Positions 59,365 through 64,000 of a stretch of 64,000 nucleotides of DNA are shown here, piece by piece. The position numbers and the translations under genes were made by a program. The DNA is from an uncultured Caryophanales bacterium. Its GTDB lineage: Bacteria; Bacillota_I; Bacilli_A; RFN20; CAG-826. The stretch is from positions 111,081 to 175,080 of the forward strand of contig CAMKPL010000001.1 in assembly GCA_946414655.1 (NCBI GenBank), given 5' to 3'. Position 1 is the stretch's first letter. The number at the start of each line of letters is the position of its first letter. The notes beneath the pieces are model-generated. The model saw nothing but the letters and a program-made list of their open reading frames with translations. It was not told the origin of the DNA and did no database searches.

Positions 59365-60008
59365 TTTTGTATGTCGGAAAAATTTCTGAAGATACCAAAA
59401 GATTATTAATTGCACTCCTTTTCGCACTCATTATTTTCTTCATTATTGTCGGTTGCATTGGACTCGTCATAAAAAAGGTAATGAAAAAACAAGCCCAGGG
59501 CGCAGATGACATGATGTATGACGTTATACGCGCAGGCTTATTTAAAAAGAAAGGCGAATTGATTAAATTTGGCATCAAAAAGAATCACGTTGTCTTTTTT
59601 AGACAAGCTTGGAAGCCTTTTATCGTGATGGTTTCTGCATCATTAATTATTGTTCTCTATTGTCTAACAATGAATAACTGGGATGTAAATATTTTTGACT
59701 ATCATAATGAAGGCATCGGAACTTTGTTCCATGTCTTTGATTGGCAGAATGTTCCAAAGACAAAAGTTTTCGGCATTGAGATTATTTCTGATTGGCCACC
59801 ACTATTATCTTCCCCGCATTGGGATTGGTATGCGTGGGGATCTTATGTCTTTGTCCCGTGTATGATTGTTGGACTTATTTGGTTCATGATCTGTGTCCAA
59901 GCTTACATTGCTCGTTCATTTAGAATTTTTAGAATAGCAAAAAAGGTGTTCAGCCGTTCAGTTGACGACCTTCCACCTCAAGATAAGCCTGTAGCGCCGA
60001 TTCAATAA
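59361..60008 (+). CDS. membrane protein of unknown function
   Basis: A 215-aa protein with three predicted spans (about 14-36, 89-110 and 155-182), a basic loop KKVMKKQAQGADDMMYDVIR, an aromatic-rich extracellular region (HWDWYAWGSYVF) and a Pro-rich tail. It is coupled to the previous gene (ATGA overlap; GAGAAAGGAG upstream). No family is recognised. Confidence 0.65.
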   Translation: MILYVGKISEDTKRLLIALLFALIIFFIIVGCIGLVIKKVMKKQAQGADDMMYDVIRAGLFKKKGELIKFGIKKNHVVFFRQAWKPFIVMVSASLIIVLYCLTMNNWDVNIFDYHNEGIGTLFHVFDWQNVPKTKVFGIEIISDWPPLLSSPHWDWYAWGSYVFVPCMIVGLIWFMICVQAYIARSFRIFRIAKKVFSRSVDDLPPQDKPVAPIQ

Positions 60009-60170
60009 TTACTTTGTAATTAATGTAATTATTTCAGTGATAGCAATCGCTGCTAATAAAATAACAACACCCAAAACAATGCCGAAAATTCTATTTCGGC
60101 TTTTTTGTTTCTTTTGTAAGGCTAATTCTTCCTCACTATAGAAATGTTGAGTAACTTGTTGTTCTTCCAT
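60009..60170 (-). CDS. 53-aa single-span membrane protein
   Basis: A short frame of 53 residues: acidic/Gln-rich N-terminus (MEEQQVTQHFYSEEELALQK), a basic KKQKSRNR stretch, then one membrane span (about 28-50) and ITLITK at the end. The layout is that of a tail-anchored single-span protein with an inward N-terminus. It starts two bases after the asnS stop and ends one base from the convergent gene's stop, so it fills the gap exactly. No family is recognised; it is too small to be SecE of known type. Coding is supported by its even fit between genes and by a continuous frame. Confidence 0.6.
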   Translation of the reverse strand: MEEQQVTQHFYSEEELALQKKQKSRNRIFGIVLGVVILLAAIAITEIITLITK

Positions 60171-60172
60171 AA

Positions 60173-61576
60173 CTAATATTTAATTGGATCACTTGTTCTT
60201 GGGAATGGTTGAACATCTCTAATGTTGTTCATTCCTGTAACATACATAATTAAACGATCAAATCCAATGCCGAAACCAGCATGTGGACATCCACCATATT
60301 TACGTGTGTCTAAGTACCACTCAAGACCTTCGAGACAATGGCATTCTTCCATGCGTTTCTTCAAAACATCATAACGTTCTTCACGTTGGCTTCCACCAAC
60401 AAGTTCTCCGACATATGGCACCAAAAGGTCGCATGCTGCAACGGTTTTACCATCGTCGTTTTGTCTCATGTAGAAGGCCTTCATTTCTTTTGGATAGTTG
60501 ATCAAGAAGACTGGTCCTTTAACAACTTGTTCGGTGATATAACGTTCGTGTTCTGATTGTAAATCCATACCCCAGAAAATCTTGTTATTTTCAAATTTGT
60601 GTCCGTTTTGCTGAGCTTTTTGAAGTTCTTCGATTGCTTCTGTGTATGTCATTCTCTTAAATTCGCTTTCTAAAACATGATGGAGTCTTTCCTTTAATGT
60701 TTTATCAATAAAATTGTTAAAGAAATCCATTTCGTCTGGGCATCCATGAAGTGCAACATCAATGCAGTGTTTCAAACATGCTTCAATACAATCCATATCA
60801 TCGTCCAAATCTGCGAACGCCATTTCAGGTTCAATCATCCAAAATTCAGATGCATGTCGGGTTGTATTTGAATGTTCAGCTCGGAATGTTGGTCCGAATG
60901 TATAAACATCTCTAAAGGCCATCGCAAATGGTTCAACATGAAGCTGACCAGAAACCGTTAAAGCAACTTCTTTTGAGAAGAAGTCGGTCTTTGGGTGTTT
61001 GTCGTTTGTAATAACTCCAAATGTGTTGCCTGCGCCTTCGGCGTCGTTTCCAGTAATAATTGGCGTATGGACATACATAAATCCTTCGTTTTGGAAGAAT
61101 TCGTGGATGGCCATAGACATTGCGTTTCTCATACGGAAAACCGCATTAAAGGTGTTTGCTCTTGGTCTTAAATGAGCAATTTCGCGAAGGAATTCCATTG
61201 AGTGTTGTTTCTTTTGAAGAGGGTAGTCTGGATCAACTGGTCCAACAACATCAAATTCATGAACGTGGATTTCGAATGGCTGTTTGCCTTCTGGAGTTAA
61301 GACAAATTCGCCCTTCACAGCTAATGCTGCGCCAGTATTAACGTGACTTAAAGATTTATAATCTTTGACAACCTTATCTTCATAAACTAATTGAACGTTT
61401 TTAAAGCATGTTCCATCGTTTAAAGCAATAAAACCTATTGATCCGTTATCACGATTTGTACGAACCCATCCTTCAATAAAAACATTCTTAATTGATTTTA
61501 AAATCTCTTTATATTCCTTCTCTTCAGAGTGAACAAGAGCATATAAATCGCTTACTACAACACCTTGGTATTCCAT
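60173..61576 (-). CDS. asnS: asparaginyl-tRNA synthetase
   Basis: It charges tRNA-Asn. The 467-aa class IIb enzyme has the OB-fold anticodon domain (FIEGWVRTNRDNGSIGFIAL), motif 2 (FGPTFRAEHSNTTRHASEFWM), and motif 3 (GFGIGFDRLIMYVTG...VQPFPR). The ATG follows GGAGG by 6 nt, with TATAAT (61603-61608) about 26 nt upstream. A CAGTTT...AAACTG repeat (61613-61629) overlaps the presumed -35. Confidence 0.96.
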   Translation of the reverse strand: MEYQGVVVSDLYALVHSEEKEYKEILKSIKNVFIEGWVRTNRDNGSIGFIALNDGTCFKNVQLVYEDKVVKDYKSLSHVNTGAALAVKGEFVLTPEGKQPFEIHVHEFDVVGPVDPDYPLQKKQHSMEFLREIAHLRPRANTFNAVFRMRNAMSMAIHEFFQNEGFMYVHTPIITGNDAEGAGNTFGVITNDKHPKTDFFSKEVALTVSGQLHVEPFAMAFRDVYTFGPTFRAEHSNTTRHASEFWMIEPEMAFADLDDDMDCIEACLKHCIDVALHGCPDEMDFFNNFIDKTLKERLHHVLESEFKRMTYTEAIEELQKAQQNGHKFENNKIFWGMDLQSEHERYITEQVVKGPVFLINYPKEMKAFYMRQNDDGKTVAACDLLVPYVGELVGGSQREERYDVLKKRMEECHCLEGLEWYLDTRKYGGCPHAGFGIGFDRLIMYVTGMNNIRDVQPFPRTSDPIKY

Positions 61577-61602
61577 AATCTACCTCCAGATATAACTTTT
61601 AC

Positions 61603-61629
61603 ATTATAGCAACAGTTTATTAAAAACTG
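61603..61629 (-). promoter_or_regulatory. asnS promoter with adjacent inverted repeat
   Basis: TATAAT on the minus strand at 61603-61608. The repeat CAGTTT-ATTAA-AAACTG (61613-61629) spans the spacer and -35 area. It also lies in the end of the tsaD 3' region, but no T-run follows it, so it is not read as a terminator. Confidence 0.5.
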
Positions 61630-61632
61630 CGA

Positions 61633-62643
61633 TTAAAATGTTTTATATTTATCAATTCGCCAGTTCGGGTCACACGATACTGATATAGGCGCAACAATTC
61701 CCATCTTATAAAGATGTTCTCCTAATCGAGCAATCATTGCAGCATTATCGGTCGTGCACCAAATTGGTGGAACAATCAAATCAATTTCCGTGTTATCTAA
61801 ACGTTCGTGCATTTTTTCTCTTAAATAAGAGTTTGCAGATACTCCGCCAGCAAGAACAACTTGTTTAATTTTGTATCGCTTTAAAGCTTTTTCTAAACGA
61901 TCCATAATCATTCCGACAGCAACATCCTGGAACGATTTACATAAGTCTGGAACCCTAATTTCATGTCCGCGAGCTTTTTCATTATTGACCAGATTTATCA
62001 CCGCGGTTTTTAAACCCGAATATGAAAAATCTAGTGAATCATCGTGGAGTGGGAATGGAAGTTCATAAGTGTGTTGGCCTTCCTTAGATAATTTATCAAT
62101 TGGGATTCCGCCCGGATATGGAAGTCCAACAGTACGAGCCACCTTATCGAAACATTCTCCAATTGCGTCGTCTTTTGTTTCGCCAATAATCTCAAAATTC
62201 ATCGGTTCTTTCATATAAACAAATTCGGTGTTACCACCACTGACAACAATTGAAAGAAGGGGGAATTGCAGGGGTTTTACGAATTCGTTTGCATAAATAT
62301 GACCGGCTAAATGATGAACAGGAATTAGTGGTTTTTGATAAAGAATTGCCAGGGTTTTTGCAACTTGCATTCCAACATGAAGAGCTCCAATTAGGCCTGG
62401 GCCGCGTGTAAAAGCAAAAGCATCAATATCCTCAAGTTTTACATTCGCATTTTTGAGTGCTTCATCTAGAACAAACAATACATTTTCACAATGCAAGCGA
62501 GAAGCGAGCTCTGGCATAACGCCTCCAAATTGCTGATGCATTTTGATTTGGGTCGCAACAACATTGCTTAAAAGTTCCCCATCTCGAACAATCGCAATGG
62601 AGGTTTCATCACAACTTGATTCTAGTCCTAAGATTAATGACAT
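61633..62643 (-). CDS. tsaD: tRNA N6-threonylcarbamoyladenosine transferase TsaD
   Basis: TsaD transfers threonylcarbamoyl to A37 of ANN-decoding tRNAs. The 336-aa ASKHA-fold protein has the opening LGLESSCDETSIAIV, the metal site HHLAGHIYAN and the LAGGVSANSYLREK block. It shares an operon with tsaE, tsaB and rimI. GAGG precedes the ATG by about 8 nt. It overlaps rimI by 10 bases. Confidence 0.97.
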   Translation of the reverse strand: MSLILGLESSCDETSIAIVRDGELLSNVVATQIKMHQQFGGVMPELASRLHCENVLFVLDEALKNANVKLEDIDAFAFTRGPGLIGALHVGMQVAKTLAILYQKPLIPVHHLAGHIYANEFVKPLQFPLLSIVVSGGNTEFVYMKEPMNFEIIGETKDDAIGECFDKVARTVGLPYPGGIPIDKLSKEGQHTYELPFPLHDDSLDFSYSGLKTAVINLVNNEKARGHEIRVPDLCKSFQDVAVGMIMDRLEKALKRYKIKQVVLAGGVSANSYLREKMHERLDNTEIDLIVPPIWCTTDNAAMIARLGEHLYKMGIVAPISVSCDPNWRIDKYKTF

Positions 62644-63095
62644 AGCATAAGCCTCTTTACCATATAAATGGCATCTTCTCCGTCAGCATAGTAATGTGGT
62701 TTTTTTACAACAACTTCGTAACCATGTTTTTCATAAAGTTTGATTGCAGCAACATTCGATGAACGCACTTCCAAAGTAACGTTTTCAACAATGTCTTCGC
62801 CTTCTTTTGGAAACGTCTTCTCCATCTCATTTAAAAGAATGGTTGCAAGACCTTTTCTTCGATATTCTCTTGTTACAGCAATTTGAGTTATAGTTGCGGA
62901 ATTGAATGTAATCATAAAATTATTAAAACCAACAATTTTTCCATCGGCTTCAATAACGATGAATTTGTTAACAGGGTTTCCATTAAATTCATACTCAAGA
63001 TCTGAATATTTCCAAGGATCTAAAAAGCACTCTTTTTCAATTTCGTAAACCTTTTGTATATCTGCTTTTTTTAATAAACGCACTTTGTAATCCAT
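62634..63095 (-). CDS. rimI: ribosomal-protein-alanine N-acetyltransferase RimI
   Basis: A GNAT acetyltransferase that modifies the N-terminus of ribosomal protein S18 in other bacteria. The 153-aa protein has the acetyl-CoA loop VTREYRRKGLATILLNEM (Q/RxxGxG/A type) and the LYEKHGYEVVVKKP block near the C-terminus. It lies between tsaB and tsaD, its usual place in Firmicutes, and starts at the last base of the tsaB stop. Confidence 0.92.
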   Translation of the reverse strand: MDYKVRLLKKADIQKVYEIEKECFLDPWKYSDLEYEFNGNPVNKFIVIEADGKIVGFNNFMITFNSATITQIAVTREYRRKGLATILLNEMEKTFPKEGEDIVENVTLEVRSSNVAAIKLYEKHGYEVVVKKPHYYADGEDAIYMVKRLMLCH

Positions 63096-63685
63096 TATAA
63101 AAGCTCCTTCAGATAGACAGGATTTACGACGAAAGGATTTTCAACTAGTTTCTCATCGTTGAGACCTTTTGCAAGATTATTGATTGTGTCGTAGGAATTT
63201 GAATCTAGTCCAAGATGACCAAGTTCTCCATTAATAAGATAGTAAGGATGTTCAGCAATATATTTTTGAAGATCTTCATTACTCATAACGCAATCAGATA
63301 AAAGGCATTTCTCACCCTCATACACGCCAACATACGATCGTCCACTTCGTGCGTTAAAAACGCAAATTGTTGGTTTGCTTTCGTCTCTTAATAAGGAAAG
63401 CGATGAAACAGCATAAACCTTAGTATGCAAAGCATAAGCGAGTGTTTTTCCAATTGTTACAGCGATTCTTACACCTGTATATGAGCCGGGACCAACTCCA
63501 ATAACGACGGCATCAATATCCTTGTTTTCAACATTGTTTCTTTTAAGAATTGTTTGAAGTTCACTTGTCATCATCTCTGATTGACGTTGCCAAGCTTCAT
63601 AAAAAATCTTATCGATGACTTTTCCGTCTTTTGCTAAGCCAACAGACAAATACTTGCTTGAACTATCTAACAAAATTTCAAACAT
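63095..63685 (-). CDS. tsaB: tRNA threonylcarbamoyladenosine biosynthesis protein TsaB
   Basis: TsaB is the partner protein of TsaD in the t6A synthase. The 196-aa protein has LLDSSSKYLSVGLAKDGKV at the N-terminus and the VVIGVGPGSYTGVRIAVTIG signature. Normal length; the C-terminal domain is short. It overlaps rimI and tsaE by one base each. GGAGG precedes the ATG. Confidence 0.95.
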   Translation of the reverse strand: MFEILLDSSSKYLSVGLAKDGKVIDKIFYEAWQRQSEMMTSELQTILKRNNVENKDIDAVVIGVGPGSYTGVRIAVTIGKTLAYALHTKVYAVSSLSLLRDESKPTICVFNARSGRSYVGVYEGEKCLLSDCVMSNEDLQKYIAEHPYYLINGELGHLGLDSNSYDTINNLAKGLNDEKLVENPFVVNPVYLKELL

Positions 63686-64000
63686 TATTTACCCTCCAAA
63701 GCCGAAAAGACTTTCTGATATTTTTCAGAATCAGAATAAAATTCAAAGAGACGTTCATTATCGCTGACTCTAGTAATTTTAATTGTCATTGTATGAGGCG
63801 GAAGAATACTTTCAATATAGTTTGGCCATTCTACAAAAGAAATGCCTTCACCCTCTAAAAATTCTTCTAATCCAATGTCAATATTTTGGTCTTCTAACCT
63901 ATAAGCATCGATGTGAAATACATTTGGTTGGACTTCAAAATAACATTTTAAAATGTTAAATGTTGGGGAAACAACGTGGTCCTTATAACCAAGTTCCATG
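63685..64000 (-). CDS. tsaE: tRNA threonylcarbamoyladenosine biosynthesis ATPase TsaE (N-terminus outside window)
   Basis: TsaE is the P-loop ATPase that drives turnover of the TsaB-TsaD complex. The visible part matches the family from VSPTFNILKCYF on, with HIDAYRLED, IGLEEFLEGEGISFVEWPNY and a normal C-terminus. The Walker A motif is missing because the gene enters from beyond the right edge; the frame stays open to the last base. The Met near 63999 is internal. Confidence 0.9.
   Translation of the reverse strand, partial: MELGYKDHVVSPTFNILKCYFEVQPNVFHIDAYRLEDQNIDIGLEEFLEGEGISFVEWPNYIESILPPHTMTIKITRVSDNERLFEFYSDSEKYQKVFSALEGK

Noticed and set aside
63685-64000. TsaE as a truncated pseudogene lacking Walker A
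   Set aside because: The frame remains open to the last base of the window, so the missing part simply lies outside.

Overview
The window reads as a compact, AT-rich chromosome segment of a low-GC Gram-positive anaerobe. Its closest affinities look like the Firmicutes/Mollicutes boundary (Erysipelotrichia, RF39 or Izemoplasma-like gut lineages), but that placement is inference. It has a class III (oxygen-sensitive) ribonucleotide reductase, HypA/HypB nickel-insertion proteins, a large multi-Fe-S flavoprotein and GatCAB. The ribosomal cluster lacks rpmD (L30), as in mycoplasmas. UGA is nevertheless a stop codon (for example at the pcrA/ligA ATGA overlap near 55250 and the ATGA overlap at 59361), so the reassigned mycoplasma code does not apply. 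No tRNA, rRNA, IS element, phage gene or CRISPR array was seen, and no gap between genes exceeds about 300 bases.

Layout. 1-5531 (minus): a tightly coupled operon hypB - 969-aa Fe-S flavoprotein - hypA - two small membrane proteins - FAD oxidoreductase (runs off the left edge); a second hypB (5615-6283) diverges from it. This is the most promising candidate for an undescribed system, because nickel-insertion proteins sit with redox proteins and no hydrogenase or urease subunit is visible. 6342-21663 (minus): the S10-spc-alpha ribosomal superoperon from rpsJ to rplQ, with secY, adk, map and infA. Several of its proteins carry long Ala/Lys/Pro/Glu-rich tails, and a strong hairpin precedes rpsJ. 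21914-25211 (minus): queuosine salvage operon queT-tgt-queA-queH. 25248-35548: housekeeping genes (prs, gtrA, mazG-like, gpmA, pepC, adenosine deaminase, alpha/beta hydrolase, eno, a lipoprotein, DJ-1/PfpI, ATP-grasp ligase, DUF308-like membrane protein).

35660-40909 (plus): a heterodimeric ABC exporter followed by a lipoprotein whose N-terminal module nearly copies that of the lipoprotein at 32738-33532. 40960-46392: folD, nrdG, a thioredoxin-reductase-like protein with degenerate NADPH motifs, nrdD fused to a C-terminal redoxin domain, and a second MazG-like gene. This set suggests a self-contained electron path to the class III reductase. 46440-57453: phosphohexomutase, lipase-like hydrolase, galE, gatB-gatA-gatC, ligA, pcrA. 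57520-60170: a thioredoxin-like lipoprotein and a cluster of unrecognised membrane proteins, including a 53-aa single-span protein. 60173-64000 (minus): asnS, then the t6A operon tsaE(partial)-tsaB-rimI-tsaD.

Two regulatory patterns recur. First, genes that open transcription units often have a TATAAT-like box 6-8 nt before the start codon and no Shine-Dalgarno sequence, which suggests leaderless mRNAs; most operon-internal genes have strong GGAGG sites. Second, terminators for minus-strand genes lie antisense inside the 3' coding ends of convergent neighbours. GATAG...CTATC palindromes overlap the prs and folD/nrdG promoters and may mark a shared nucleotide-metabolism operator.
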